DNA from: Vagococcus entomophilus
GTDB taxonomy: Bacteria; Bacillota; Bacilli; Lactobacillales; Vagococcaceae
Direction: 5' to 3'
DNA length: 64,000 nt
NCBI RefSeq assembly: GCF_003987595.1
Contig: NZ_NGJZ01000001.1
Coordinates: 682,001 to 746,000 of the forward strand
Of this stretch, positions 45,900 to 55,242 are shown one piece after another; position 1 is the first letter of the stretch, and every line of letters begins with the position of its first letter. The notes below the pieces were generated by a model, which did not search any database, was not told the origin of the DNA, and worked only from the letters and a program-made list of their open reading frames with translations. Made by a program: the position numbers and the translations under genes.

Positions 45900-45960
45900 A
45901 AATCGAAGACAATCACACTCAACCTCAAATTTTCAAAAGAGTAGGATTGTTTTCGATTTT
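45899..45960. terminator. Bidirectional terminator after the EVE gene
   Basis: A 16-bp stem with one G-U pair (45899-45914 with 45945-45960) closes a long loop between convergent genes; A/T runs flank both sides. Confidence 0.6.
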
Positions 45961-46303
45961 ATTCTTTAATTGCTATAAATTTAATTGAATCAAATTGTAC
46001 GGAAGCTTGCTCAATCCAAATTTTAACGTCATCGTATCCTGTGATTTTTCCTTCTATAAAAGGCGCTGCTCCCCTCTCGGCATTTAATTCATTGGTTTGT
46101 AAGACGATTTCCTTATTTTTTATTATCGCTAAATCCATCACTTCGCAAATTTGATGAAAACTCATCTCATTTTTTCGTTCAAAGCGCTTTTTTTTCTGCT
46201 GAACATTTGTATGGAGCGCACGAGTATGCTCAGATAAATACATCCCCATCCATTTTATGCTGCCACGATCAATGTACGTTTCGTTAAACCGATTTAGTAT
46301 CAT
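45959..46303 (-). CDS. YolD-like family protein
   Basis: A 114-residue protein of the YolD-like group, usually encoded beside UmuC-type polymerases and possibly a UmuD-like partner. D-R-G-x-I-K-W-M-G-M-Y-L-S-E-H-T is the family motif. Its start overlaps the polymerase gene by 20 bp. Confidence 0.87.
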   Translation of the reverse strand: MILNRFNETYIDRGSIKWMGMYLSEHTRALHTNVQQKKKRFERKNEMSFHQICEVMDLAIIKNKEIVLQTNELNAERGAAPFIEGKITGYDDVKIWIEQASVQFDSIKFIAIKE

Positions 46304-47600
46304 CTTCTTTGACTTCCTCCCCTGCTAGATGCCCACCCACAAGCTTACTGCGCTGAATACTTGTTGCCCCATCCATCAAACTATGCGCATGTAACAATGA
46401 AGTAAAGCCAAAGCGCGCTCTCAAAGTATCTATTGTGTGATCTAAATGTTGCGCTCTCAAACTATTTTCAGGGTCTTCAAAAATAGTTAATTGTGTCACA
46501 TTGCTGGTTGTCAATTTGGAACAAGAGACAGAAATACTTCTAACCCCTTCTCCTTGGTAATATCTATTAAATAACTCAATTATCTCGTGCACTATTTTTT
46601 TCGTCTGATTAGTTGTATCTATGCTCATCTGCCTATGAAATCCACCACTAATTTCGTGATAGGCTGTTCCGATTCCAAGACTAACACAAGAAGTTTGTAA
46701 ACCTTGTGCTCTGAGACGTGTTGTCAGCTGTTCGCTCATTTCTTGTAAAACAATTTCGATTTCACGCTTAGTATGATAATCTTTTGGTAAAATTTGTGAA
46801 AGTCCTATTGTTTTTTCTTTTGGGTGATGCCGTTTTTGTATGTCACTACGATCGATCCCCCAAGCGTGAGCATAATATTGTAAGCCCATCACACCGAATT
46901 CACGCTTTAGCACATGAGGATCACTGTGCGCGAGATCATAGATAGAATTGATTCCTAAGTAATCTAACCGTTTAGCTGTTCGCTTATTTATCCCCCAAAA
47001 ATCAGTAATAGGATGAATCTTCCAAACCTTTCGCTTTACATCAGCGTAACGCCATTCTGCTTTAAAATCTGTGGCACACTTGGCTTCATTATCTAAGGCT
47101 AGTTTGGCCAGTAACATATTGTCCCCAATACCTACCGTTGTGTATAAGCCTAGCTTATGATAAATTTTTCTTTGAATGTGGCGTGCCAGTTGATAGGCAT
47201 TTTCTTGATATAATTTTTTGACAGCATCCACTCTCAAAAAAGCTTCATCAATCGAATAGACTAGTATATCTTCATCCGAGGCAAACTCTCGAAAAATATC
47301 AAGAATTTCAAGATTTTTCTTGATATATAGGCTCATCCTTGGAGGAACAACTAAAAGTTTTGGGTGATCTGGAATTTCAAACCGTCTGGAAACATTTGAA
47401 ATCCCGAGCACTTTTTTTGCCATAGGACTTGCCGATAATGTCAGTCCGCCGGCATTTTCAGCATTAGACATGACAACTAGCATGGTTTGCATCGGATTTA
47501 GCCCTCGCGCTACACATTCGACAGACGCATAAAAACTTTTTACATCAATGCATAATATATCTAGATGTGGTTCTTTTGAATAATCCATATACATTTCCAT
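46284..47600 (-). CDS. Y-family DNA polymerase (UmuC/UvrX type)
   Basis: A 438-residue translesion polymerase. The palm has D-I-L-C-I-D-V-K-S-F-Y-A-S-V-E-C and Y-S-I-D-E-A-F-L, providing the catalytic acids, then a helix-hairpin-helix (W-G-I-N-K-R-T-A-K-R-L) and a little-finger domain. ATG 47600 lies 7 nt from AGGTGG. Expressed from an SOS-box promoter with yolD, so active after DNA damage. Confidence 0.93.
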   Translation of the reverse strand: MEMYMDYSKEPHLDILCIDVKSFYASVECVARGLNPMQTMLVVMSNAENAGGLTLSASPMAKKVLGISNVSRRFEIPDHPKLLVVPPRMSLYIKKNLEILDIFREFASDEDILVYSIDEAFLRVDAVKKLYQENAYQLARHIQRKIYHKLGLYTTVGIGDNMLLAKLALDNEAKCATDFKAEWRYADVKRKVWKIHPITDFWGINKRTAKRLDYLGINSIYDLAHSDPHVLKREFGVMGLQYYAHAWGIDRSDIQKRHHPKEKTIGLSQILPKDYHTKREIEIVLQEMSEQLTTRLRAQGLQTSCVSLGIGTAYHEISGGFHRQMSIDTTNQTKKIVHEIIELFNRYYQGEGVRSISVSCSKLTTSNVTQLTIFEDPENSLRAQHLDHTIDTLRARFGFTSLLHAHSLMDGATSIQRSKLVGGHLAGEEVKEDDTKSV

Positions 47601-47628
47601 CTTTTCACCACCTGTACGTTACCAAATA

Positions 47629-47657
47629 ATTATACGAACACTTGTTCTATATGTCAA
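47629..47657 (-). promoter_or_regulatory. SOS (LexA/DinR) promoter of the polymerase operon
   Basis: Perfect TTGACA (47652-47657), 17 bp, TATAAT (47629-47634) on the minus strand. The spacer holds CGAACACTTGTTCT (47635-47648), matching the Gram-positive LexA box CGAAC-N4-GTTCG except the last base. Confidence 0.92.
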
Positions 47658-47723
47658 GATTATTTCCTTTATCCATATAAAACGAGACCTACAAACGACT
47701 TATCAAAAGAACACAATTAAAAA

Positions 47724-47759
47724 GACTTTCCAAAGAAACGGAGCGTACTTTGAAAAGCC
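47724..47759 (-). terminator. Terminator of the InlB/MucBP adhesin gene
   Basis: GGCTTTTCAAAG pairs with CTTTGGAAAGTC (two G-U pairs), then TTTTTAATTG on the minus strand, 42 bp past the stop. Confidence 0.65.
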
Positions 47760-47801
47760 TTTTTAGTCAACCTCTGTGTTTGTAGAAGGTATTTAATCTT
47801 T

Positions 47802-50800
47802 TTAGTTTTTTGTTCTTTTTTTCCAAAACAAAAGTAACCCCAGTAGGAACAATGCTCCACCAAGTGAAGTAATGGTTAAATTTTGTTTACTTTCCCCTGT
47901 TTTTGGTAGTGCATTTTTATTATCTGTTGCACGTTTCGCTTCAGCGTTTCCACTCGCAGTATCTGAGGTTGTCACATTCGCTTTATTTTTTTGATAAATG
48001 ACTGTCTTTTCCTGAGAAAGAGTGGTAAATCTTCCTTCTTGTCCGCCAATAATCCGGTCGAATTGATAGCCTTCAATCGTTAGTAAATGTGAATTCAAGG
48101 AAAAAGCTTCCCCAATCTTCCCCTGCAATATGCGATCATCATGGAGACGGTTCCCATCCTTATCTACATAATGAATCGTTACTTGCCCACTAGATTCCAA
48201 ACCAGCTTCATAAAGATGTGTAATAACCGTAGTGGTAGGTGCAAAGGTCCCTACTACTACTCCGGATGTAGCAACAAAGTGATACCCCTCAATCAAAATG
48301 TTGGAGCCTTTGACATTATAAGGTTGACCAACCTTTCCTTTTATAACTAAGGAATCGCGGATTTTTTTACCTTTTGAATCAATATATCTAACTTGGACTT
48401 CTCCTGTTTGTTCTCCTGTTGCTTTCTTGTAAGTATAGAGTACCAAGTGGTTTTCCTTGCCAAATGTTCCTTTGAGTGTACCTGAGCTTCCAATTAGGTT
48501 ATAGTCACCGATTGTTTCTAATTTATAAGCAGAAGTCGAAACATCATAGCTTTCTTCTGATGCGCCACTGATCAATTTATCCGCTGCAATTGTTTCACCA
48601 TTTTGGTCCACATATCGAATGGTCACACTTCCTGTTGTTTTTTTTATAAACTGTGCCGTAAAAATTTGATCATTTGTGAGCGAATCGTTTGCCTCTAGCA
48701 GCTTGGGCGACCACCCAGCAAATTCATACCCAGCATCCGCTTTGGGTGTTGGGATAGCAATCGTCGAATCTTTCCACTTCGTTCCATAATTCACCGAAGT
48801 CGTAATCGCATGATCACCGTAATCAAGCGTCCCATTTTCCCCAGGTACAAAGCTAATATTTACTTTTTTATCTTCCCAAACAGCATACAGATCAATATCG
48901 GAAGAACCTACTGGAACAGCAACTTCCCCTAAAGAGTAATCTTTTGCCCCGTTCTTCTCCTTACTCCAACCAACTAAAGTCTTGTCCGCACGTTTAAAGA
49001 TTGCGCCTTTAACCACAACAGTTGATTGCTTAATTGCATCTTGTATCACGTCTTCTGGATGATTAGGATAATCACCCGCATGATACACAATATGAACAAG
49101 GTCTTCCTTAGAGGCATAAACAGCTGTTAGCGTGATATTGCCACGAACCTGTACATAATCCCCTGGATAATAAACCGTATTGTCTTGATCGACTTTCCAA
49201 CCAATAAATACTTTTCCTTCTGGCGGCTGTATGCCTGTGCTATCTTGAACTAGTGCTTTTGTGGTTAAGTTATAAGCATTGTTGTCTAAGGGAACATCAC
49301 CGTCTCCTTCGCCAAAATCATACGACACATAAAAACCATCTGTAATCCACTTGGCATATAAATCAATATTTTTCGTAATCGGAATCGTATCCGAAAATTC
49401 AAAACTAGAAGAGCCTAACTGCCAATACCAACCATCAAACAGTCCTTTTCCCTCGACATATGTCTGACCACGTACATAGTCACTTGGAAAATGAATGTAT
49501 TCATTATTTTCATAACCCTGTTGCAATAGTTGCGTACCTTTTATAGAGTCAAAATAGCGAACAATATTTTTTGTCGACTCCCATTTTGCGAATAAAGTCA
49601 AATCCCCATCTGGCATTTTTAAACTGTTAAAATCAACTTTTTCTTTATAACTACTATCAAAGTACCAACCTGCAAATACATAGCCACTGCGGATAGGGTC
49701 ATTGGGTGCCGTCAAATTTTCTTGATACTTTTTACTAGTTGTCTCTTCTTGTCCTTGTAAATCACCACCTTGGGTATTATAAGTCAACGTATGTTGATTC
49801 CTCAAATAATAGTAGCTCCCGTGTCTAGTGTCTGTCTCTTCTTTTGTATAAAAAGCAAAACCATAAAACTCATCTGGAATGTAGCGATTCGAGATAGAAT
49901 TGTAGACTTGAGTATCAAAAAGTTGGTAGTAAGTCCCCGCATAGTTTTCACCAGTATCATCAAGTGACTCCATATAGATTTTCCTTACATTTTCTTGATT
50001 TCCATTGAGATAGTTCCCAATTAGAGTCATAGACTTTTGTCCATTTGTTGAGATTAAAGAGCTGGTGAGCGTCATGGGGTTTCCAGTTGTAACCGATCCT
50101 GCACTATCAGAGCTATCCGGATATTTCCAACCATGAAAGCTAGTAGCGCCACCTGCCACAACAGGAACTTCTGGCCAACGATCTTTAATGTCTTCTCCGT
50201 ATTTCGCTTGAATACTATAGCGATTAAAATCTGTCCCTTTGTAGGTCTGCCCATTAGCAACCATTTCGGCGTTTGTATTATTGAGTTCAAAGTTTAGTTG
50301 GTAAATAGTTCGCTTATAATAAACATTAACAACGGTTTGTCCATTCCCTGATATTTGTTCAGGAGGACTAAATGCATACTCAGAGTATTTGAGTGCCGCT
50401 TGTCCTTGATTGTTAGCATTTTTTATACGATCTGCCAAAGATTGATTTATAGTAACGATATCCTCTGATTTAGCATCTTGCTTTACTGTAGACCAAGAAA
50501 AACTATAATTTGTCGGATCCGTTCCTGGATCTGATGCTAAGTTAGGCTTTTCTAACCAATACACAATGGTATATGTCGCGTTGACTGGTGTCCAAACTGC
50601 ATACAATGTGGTGTCTTTTGTTATTGGAGTATCGAAACTATAAGCTTCCTTTCCATCTTTTTCTGTTGCCCAATGTGAAAAAGTATAGCCCGATCGACTT
50701 GGTTCTACTGGTTGGCTGGCAAGTGAGCCCTCTTTAACATACTCTGGGCTTATTTGAGTGCCTTCTGAAATAAATAAAACGGTTCTGCCAGGATTAAATT

Positions 50801-51479
50801 TAGGCACGAGTACTAAATTTTTAGAAAGAGTCGTATCCTCAAAATTTATCGGCGTTTGCGCTGTATCTCCTTCTTCATACCAATAAGAAAAATATTGACC
50901 TACAGGTGAAATAGGTTCAACACTACTTTTAGGAATGGTTTGCCCAGAAATCCCCGATTTGGAATCCACTATTTTTCCCGTCTGATCTTTATACTGAACC
51001 AGATACGTATTACTGAATCTGGCATAAAGAGTCATCGAGTTTTCAACAGGTCGGCTAAAATCAAATTGTTCCCCCTGTGTTGGGTCTGTAAACCAACCAA
51101 CAAACGTCACTTGATCTCCACTGGGAGCAGGGCTTCCTGGATAAGAAACAGGGGTATTTTTAGCAACTTGAGTTTGACTAAATTTTTCTGTTTGATTGAC
51201 AAAAGTCACCGTTAGCTTTTCGTCGCTTGATGCTTTTGGAGCATTTAATTGATTCTGACTGATTGAAGTTCCCACTTCAGAAACCGAAGACGTCGTTTCT
51301 AAGGGAGAGCTACTGCTAGACGATGCAGTAGTACTCGTTGTAGTACTTAGATTCTCTTTATTCGAATCCGTATTTTGAACTTCGTGACCTTTTTCAGTAG
51401 CATAGACATTGTATACAGGATCAACTAAAACCATGGAACAAACACTGATTAACATTAACCAAACAAACTTATTTTTCAT
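47802..51479 (-). CDS. LPXTG surface protein with InlB B-repeats and MucBP domains
   Basis: A 1225-residue wall-anchored protein. Signal peptide (1-28), a Ser/Thr-rich segment (about 30-80), at least six or seven Listeria-Bacteroides (InlB B) repeats with the F-x-G-W-x-x-D ... L-Y-A-x-W pattern, three MucBP repeats starting V-T-I-R-Y-V-D, V-Q-V-R-Y-I-D and V-T-I-H-Y-V-D, and the sorting signal L-P-K-T-G near 1191 with a hydrophobic helix and K-K-R tail. Likely binds mucin or host surface glycans. ATG 51479 is preferred to the adjacent ATG because of spacing from GGGGGAG. Confidence 0.9.
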   Translation of the reverse strand: MKNKFVWLMLISVCSMVLVDPVYNVYATEKGHEVQNTDSNKENLSTTTSTTASSSSSSPLETTSSVSEVGTSISQNQLNAPKASSDEKLTVTFVNQTEKFSQTQVAKNTPVSYPGSPAPSGDQVTFVGWFTDPTQGEQFDFSRPVENSMTLYARFSNTYLVQYKDQTGKIVDSKSGISGQTIPKSSVEPISPVGQYFSYWYEEGDTAQTPINFEDTTLSKNLVLVPKFNPGRTVLFISEGTQISPEYVKEGSLASQPVEPSRSGYTFSHWATEKDGKEAYSFDTPITKDTTLYAVWTPVNATYTIVYWLEKPNLASDPGTDPTNYSFSWSTVKQDAKSEDIVTINQSLADRIKNANNQGQAALKYSEYAFSPPEQISGNGQTVVNVYYKRTIYQLNFELNNTNAEMVANGQTYKGTDFNRYSIQAKYGEDIKDRWPEVPVVAGGATSFHGWKYPDSSDSAGSVTTGNPMTLTSSLISTNGQKSMTLIGNYLNGNQENVRKIYMESLDDTGENYAGTYYQLFDTQVYNSISNRYIPDEFYGFAFYTKEETDTRHGSYYYLRNQHTLTYNTQGGDLQGQEETTSKKYQENLTAPNDPIRSGYVFAGWYFDSSYKEKVDFNSLKMPDGDLTLFAKWESTKNIVRYFDSIKGTQLLQQGYENNEYIHFPSDYVRGQTYVEGKGLFDGWYWQLGSSSFEFSDTIPITKNIDLYAKWITDGFYVSYDFGEGDGDVPLDNNAYNLTTKALVQDSTGIQPPEGKVFIGWKVDQDNTVYYPGDYVQVRGNITLTAVYASKEDLVHIVYHAGDYPNHPEDVIQDAIKQSTVVVKGAIFKRADKTLVGWSKEKNGAKDYSLGEVAVPVGSSDIDLYAVWEDKKVNISFVPGENGTLDYGDHAITTSVNYGTKWKDSTIAIPTPKADAGYEFAGWSPKLLEANDSLTNDQIFTAQFIKKTTGSVTIRYVDQNGETIAADKLISGASEESYDVSTSAYKLETIGDYNLIGSSGTLKGTFGKENHLVLYTYKKATGEQTGEVQVRYIDSKGKKIRDSLVIKGKVGQPYNVKGSNILIEGYHFVATSGVVVGTFAPTTTVITHLYEAGLESSGQVTIHYVDKDGNRLHDDRILQGKIGEAFSLNSHLLTIEGYQFDRIIGGQEGRFTTLSQEKTVIYQKNKANVTTSDTASGNAEAKRATDNKNALPKTGESKQNLTITSLGGALFLLGLLLFWKKRTKN

Positions 51480-51774
51480 CATTACTCCCCCAAAACAATT
51501 AAAATTAGTATTCCTTCATACTTTTAATTAATTCTACTATTAATGTTAGATTTTTCCAAATAATATGGACAGTTGTATTATTTTTAAAATTTATTATACT
51601 TTTTATGTAAGATATAAATTATATAAAAATTTAACGTGTAACTCTTTTTACTATCTTATCGCATCAAAACTATTTTTTATTAATCAACTAGTAAGACTTA
51701 TCCCTTTACTAACTTTAAGTAAGTGGTATAATAAGCTTGTAAATTTATTTTAAAACAACTAGGAGGAATTATTT
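51480..51774. other. AT-rich intergenic region with promoter
   Basis: No gene seen. It holds the start signals of two divergent genes. At the right end is TGGTATAAT (TATAAT 51727-51732) with a TTACT ... AGTAA inverted repeat (51706-51722) just upstream, a possible operator for the following oxidoreductase gene. Confidence 0.55.
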
Positions 51775-52350
51775 ATGACAACAATTAGTATATTTGGTAA
51801 AGGAAATATGGGACAAGCAATTGGCAGTAATTTTTCTGACGCTGGGAATCAAGTAAGTTATGTAACACATGACTCTAAAAAAACAGAATTAGGTGAAATC
51901 GTTATATTCGCAGTTCCATATCCGGCTGTAAAAGAAGTTATCGCTGATTACAAACAAGAGCTAGCAGGGAAAATTATTATTGATATTACAAATCCTCTCG
52001 ACTTTGATACTTTTGATCGCTTAGTCGTTCCAAGTGATAGCTCTGCAGCTGCCTTGTTTGCTACAGAACTTCCAGAATCAAAAGTTGTAAAAGGATTCAA
52101 TACTACATTTGCTGCGACACTTACAAGTAAAAAAGTGTCAGGTGAACACCAAACAACCGTCTTACTTGCCTCAGATGATGCTGCTGCTAAAGAAACAATT
52201 AGCCAATCATTATCAGGAAGCGGTCTGAATGTTGTGGATGCAGGTGCTTTAAAACGCGCACGCGAATTGGAAGCGATAGGCTTTTTACAATTGACTCTTG
52301 CAGCAAGCGAAAAAATCAATTGGACTGGTGGGTTTGATCTTTTTAAATAA
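51775..52350 (+). CDS. NADP-binding oxidoreductase of the F420-dependent NADP reductase fold
   Basis: A 191-residue Rossmann protein: G-K-G-N-M-G near the N-terminus, I-F-A-V-P-Y-P-A, D-I-T-N-P-L and K-G-F-N-T-T. It is similar to NADPH:F420 oxidoreductases, but enterococci do not make F420, so the name describes the fold only. Substrate unknown. AGGAGG precedes ATG; a strong terminator follows, so it is monocistronic. Confidence 0.82.
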   Translation: MTTISIFGKGNMGQAIGSNFSDAGNQVSYVTHDSKKTELGEIVIFAVPYPAVKEVIADYKQELAGKIIIDITNPLDFDTFDRLVVPSDSSAAALFATELPESKVVKGFNTTFAATLTSKKVSGEHQTTVLLASDDAAAKETISQSLSGSGLNVVDAGALKRARELEAIGFLQLTLAASEKINWTGGFDLFK

Positions 52351-52381
52351 AATCCTCTTATAGAATTGTCCATTCAAACTT

Positions 52382-52427
52382 AAAGTGTGTAACAAAGAAG
52401 ATTTTTTTCTTTGTTACACACTTTTTT
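52382..52427 (+). terminator. Strong terminator after the oxidoreductase gene
   Basis: 18-bp perfect stem (52382-52399 with 52407-52424) with a 7-nt loop and following T run. Confidence 0.92.
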
Positions 52428-52635
52428 GTTATTGGGAAAAGGTCAAGTTAGGGGTCCTACTCGCTTTTAATGATCAAATTTTTCCTCTTCTTGAATGTTC
52501 CAAACGATGAGTTATCTAATTTTCATCGTGCACTTTTTTATGTAAAGCCTTAACAAAATGACCTTTTAATATAAATACAAAATACTATAAAATATATAAG
52601 CATTTATATTTAAAAATAAAAAAGTAGTTAATGAT

Positions 52636-53547
52636 ATGAAGAAGAAAATAGGGATTCTGCTGGGAATCTTTGTTCTATTATTTAGCACTGGTTCACTGGC
52701 TGCAACCAGCCAACCTACGCTTAAATTAGAGCAACAAAAAGTCACGACAGACGCCAAGGGCAAAGCGATTATAAAAGGAAGCACCACGAGTAAAACTGAG
52801 GTTACAGCAGCTTCCAAAAAAGTCACTGTTAAAAATAATAAGTTTCGCTATATTATTTCGCTGAAAAATAACAAAAGTAAAACCATTAAACTCACTGCAA
52901 CCAAAGGAAAAAATCAAACACACAAACAAGTAAAAGTGATTGCTTCTAAAGATTTTAAAAAAAAATTAGCACAAGAGGAAGCTCAGAGAAAAGAAGAAGC
53001 AACAGCTGCACTTATTTTAGCTGAGCGCACACCGACACGTGAGTATTATGCAGCCGCCGATTGCCAGATTAATACTTTATCTAGCAAACATTTGGAATTA
53101 TCTGAACGCTTAGCCAAAGTAAAAGAAACAGTTGATAGGAATGAAAGAAACGCACAACAAACAGCTGAAGCAGAAAAAGCGGTGAGTGCAGCAGAAAAAA
53201 ATCCTACAAATGATACGTATAACGCTGCCATCCAAGCAATTCAAGCCATTCCAGATGGTAACTCTGACTTAACTCAACGCGCGACATCCATCACAAATAC
53301 TCTCAATGAAAACGAAAAAGAAGCACAAGAACAAGCAAATCGAGCAGCTGCGACTCAAAACTCACAGTCTTCTAGTGATGAACAACAGTATGTAGATGCA
53401 AATGGAAATGGGTTGATTAAAGGCTCCAGTGCAGGCATTTACCACATACCCGGAAGTACCTATTACAATCGGACAACCAAACCTGTTGCTTGGTTTAAAA
53501 CCGTTTCTGAGGCCGTCAATGCTGGCTACCGAGCACCTGAGCGCTAA
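52636..53547 (+). CDS. Secreted protein with a C-terminal sunset-like domain
   Basis: A 303-residue exported protein. A signal peptide ends near S-L-A-A, then an Ig-like lysine-rich region (about 25-105), a long charged, probably helical segment (about 106-235) and a C-terminal domain with N-G-L-I-K-G, Y-H-I-P-G-S-T-Y-Y and W-F-K-T-V-S-E-A-V-N-A-G-Y-R. The last block is the pattern of the sunset domain found at the end of secreted lactobacillal proteins; its ligand is unknown. No good ribosome binding site precedes the ATG. There is no wall anchor. Confidence 0.72.
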   Translation: MKKKIGILLGIFVLLFSTGSLAATSQPTLKLEQQKVTTDAKGKAIIKGSTTSKTEVTAASKKVTVKNNKFRYIISLKNNKSKTIKLTATKGKNQTHKQVKVIASKDFKKKLAQEEAQRKEEATAALILAERTPTREYYAAADCQINTLSSKHLELSERLAKVKETVDRNERNAQQTAEAEKAVSAAEKNPTNDTYNAAIQAIQAIPDGNSDLTQRATSITNTLNENEKEAQEQANRAAATQNSQSSSDEQQYVDANGNGLIKGSSAGIYHIPGSTYYNRTTKPVAWFKTVSEAVNAGYRAPER

Positions 53548-53550
53548 CTA

Positions 53551-53584
53551 AAAAAGAAATAGATAACTTCTATTTCTTTTTTTT
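53551..53584 (+). terminator. Terminator after the sunset-domain gene
   Basis: AAAAAGAAATAGA stem with TCTATTTCTTTTT plus a T8 run, directly after the stop. Confidence 0.85.
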
Positions 53585-53610
53585 AATATTCTTGATAGAC
53601 AACGATTGCT

Positions 53611-53807
53611 TTAAAAGTTGTTATGAGCCGCTAAAATTTCAGCTAGTGTTGCACCATGCCAAATCACATACTGAGTGTTTAGTGACAGCTACTGTATAAG
53701 AAATTTTTGTAATTTAGAAATTGCTCCCTGTAAAAATTGATCTGAACTGCTTTTTTTGCTAATAATTGCAACAATTCAGCTTTAGTATAGCCACCACATA
53801 CAAGTGT
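53611..53807 (-). pseudogene. Decayed coding remnant, LysM-like in part
   Basis: The 464-bp gap at 53548-54011 has no intact gene. On the minus strand, frame fragments look like protein: one ends in Y-V-I-W-H-G-A-T-L-A-E-I-L-A-A-H-N (stop at 53611), a pattern near a LysM repeat, and one at 53679-53807 contains G-G-Y-T-K-A-E-L-L-Q-L-L-A-K. Neither has a start codon or ribosome binding site. Reported as a possible degraded gene; the call rests on pattern alone. Confidence 0.25.
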
Positions 53808-53941
53808 CCGTCATTTTTTCGTTCGTACTTTCTCACTTTTTTCTTGTATCAACAGCAAGAAAAGATCATTTTAAACGCTAATTCATTCATTTTTTCCTGT
53901 CTTGGCACACCTTAGACAAAAGCCATAGTTTAATTAAAATG

Positions 53942-53983
53942 TTGACAGCTGGACTCAAAGCATGTATAGTTAGCTACATAACT
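53942..53983 (+). promoter_or_regulatory. Promoter and operator of the YtrA-type operon
   Basis: TTGACA (53942-53947), 17 bp, TATAGT (53965-53970). AGTTA, six bases, TAACT (53968-53983) is an inverted repeat overlapping the -10 and start site, a likely site for autoregulation by the GntR protein. Confidence 0.7.
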
Positions 53984-54011
53984 GATTAACCAATTAAGAA
54001 AGGAGACACAG

Positions 54012-54389
54012 ATGCGTTTTGACTATGAAGACTCTACCCCACTTTATTTGCAAGTGGCAAACCAAATTGAAGAATCAATCTTGACAGAAGCTTTTAAAGA
54101 AAATGAACAGATTCCCTCGACCACTGAGATTTCTAAAACGTTTAATATGAATCCAGCGACCGTACTAAAAGGGATGAATTTGCTTGTTGATAAACAGCTG
54201 ATCGAAAAAAAACGCGGACGCGGAATGTTTGTGACAGCAGGAGCTCGAGAAAAAGTTCAGGCAGAACGCAAAATAAATTTTTTTCAGGAAAAAATCCAAC
54301 CTGTTATTCGTGAAGCACAACAACTTAACGTATCAAAATCAGAACTTTTACTATTAATCGAAAGAGGGTATCAACGTGGCGAAAATTGA
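54012..54389 (+). CDS. GntR family regulator, YtrA subfamily
   Basis: A 125-residue short GntR protein: P-L-Y-L-Q-V-A-N-Q-I-E-E-S-I, T-T-E-I-S-K-T-F-N-M-N-P-A-T-V-L-K-G and a short C-terminal helical tail instead of a large effector domain. Such regulators control adjacent ABC transporters, often in response to cell-wall antibiotics. Overlaps the ABC gene by 14 bp. Confidence 0.9.
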   Translation: MRFDYEDSTPLYLQVANQIEESILTEAFKENEQIPSTTEISKTFNMNPATVLKGMNLLVDKQLIEKKRGRGMFVTAGAREKVQAERKINFFQEKIQPVIREAQQLNVSKSELLLLIERGYQRGEN

Positions 54390-55242
54390 ATTACTCAATA
54401 TACAAAAAAAATATCGAAAAAAAATGGTGTTATCTGGTGTTAATTTATCATTTGAAGAAAATACCATCTATGGTCTCTTGGGACGTAATGGAGCTGGGAA
54501 AAGTACATTACTGAATATCGTCAACAATCGAACCTTCCCAACAAAGGGACAAGTCTTTTATCGGCAAAAAATCGTTGCTGATAAAACTATTTTACATACG
54601 GATTTCTTCTTAACTGGTGACCAAGACCTTTATCATAAAAATATGAAAGTGATGGAAATTTTTAAGTGGACTAAGGAATTTTACGGAGATTTTGATGATG
54701 AACTCAGTCAACAACTGTTGAAAAAATTCAAATTAAATCCAAAACAGAAGTTTTCTGCTCTTTCAACAGGTTATCGTTCAATCACAAAATTAATTGTTGC
54801 GTTGTGTGTCCCATGTAAATTTATATTTTTAGACGAACCTGTGTTAGGACTTGACGCTACCCACCGTGATCTTTTTTATAAGGAACTCATCCAAACCTAT
54901 AGTGAGCGTCCAAGGACGTTTGTCATTTCTACTCATCTAATCGAAGAAATCACAGGGCTGCTTGAGAAAATTATTATTATTAACCACGGCAACGTTCTGT
55001 TAAATACTAGCTCTGAAGACTTACTAAAACGAGCAAAAATTATCCGTGGTGCCGAAGATAAAGTAAAAGAATTTTGTCAGACACTGTCGATTATCGGAAA
55101 AGAATCGTTAGGAAATTATGTCTCTTACTATACGTTGGATCCTCTACCAGATGTTCCGGTGCCAGACGAAATTGACATTGATTCTTGTGATTTGCAAAAG
55201 CTATTTATTCTTTTAACGACTGAGGAGGCAGAACAGATATGA
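54376..55242 (+). CDS. ABC transporter ATP-binding protein (YtrB-like)
   Basis: A 288-residue ATPase with G-R-N-G-A-G-K-S-T Walker A and F-L-D-E-P-V-L-G-L-D Walker B. The signature motif is S-A-L-S-T-G-Y-R instead of L-S-G-G-Q, as in YtrB/bacitracin-type transporters. GTG start inside the regulator gene. Pairs with the following membrane protein. Confidence 0.88.
   Translation: MAKIELLNIQKKYRKKMVLSGVNLSFEENTIYGLLGRNGAGKSTLLNIVNNRTFPTKGQVFYRQKIVADKTILHTDFFLTGDQDLYHKNMKVMEIFKWTKEFYGDFDDELSQQLLKKFKLNPKQKFSALSTGYRSITKLIVALCVPCKFIFLDEPVLGLDATHRDLFYKELIQTYSERPRTFVISTHLIEEITGLLEKIIIINHGNVLLNTSSEDLLKRAKIIRGAEDKVKEFCQTLSIIGKESLGNYVSYYTLDPLPDVPVPDEIDIDSCDLQKLFILLTTEEAEQI

Noticed and set aside
45980..47600. 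Prophage or plasmid remnant around the Y-family polymerase
   Set aside because: Such pairs occur on mobile elements, but no integrase, phage, replication or att-like sequence is nearby.
51775..52350. Evidence for coenzyme F420 metabolism
   Set aside because: Only the fold resembles F420-dependent NADP reductase; no F420 genes are present and enterococci are not known to make it.
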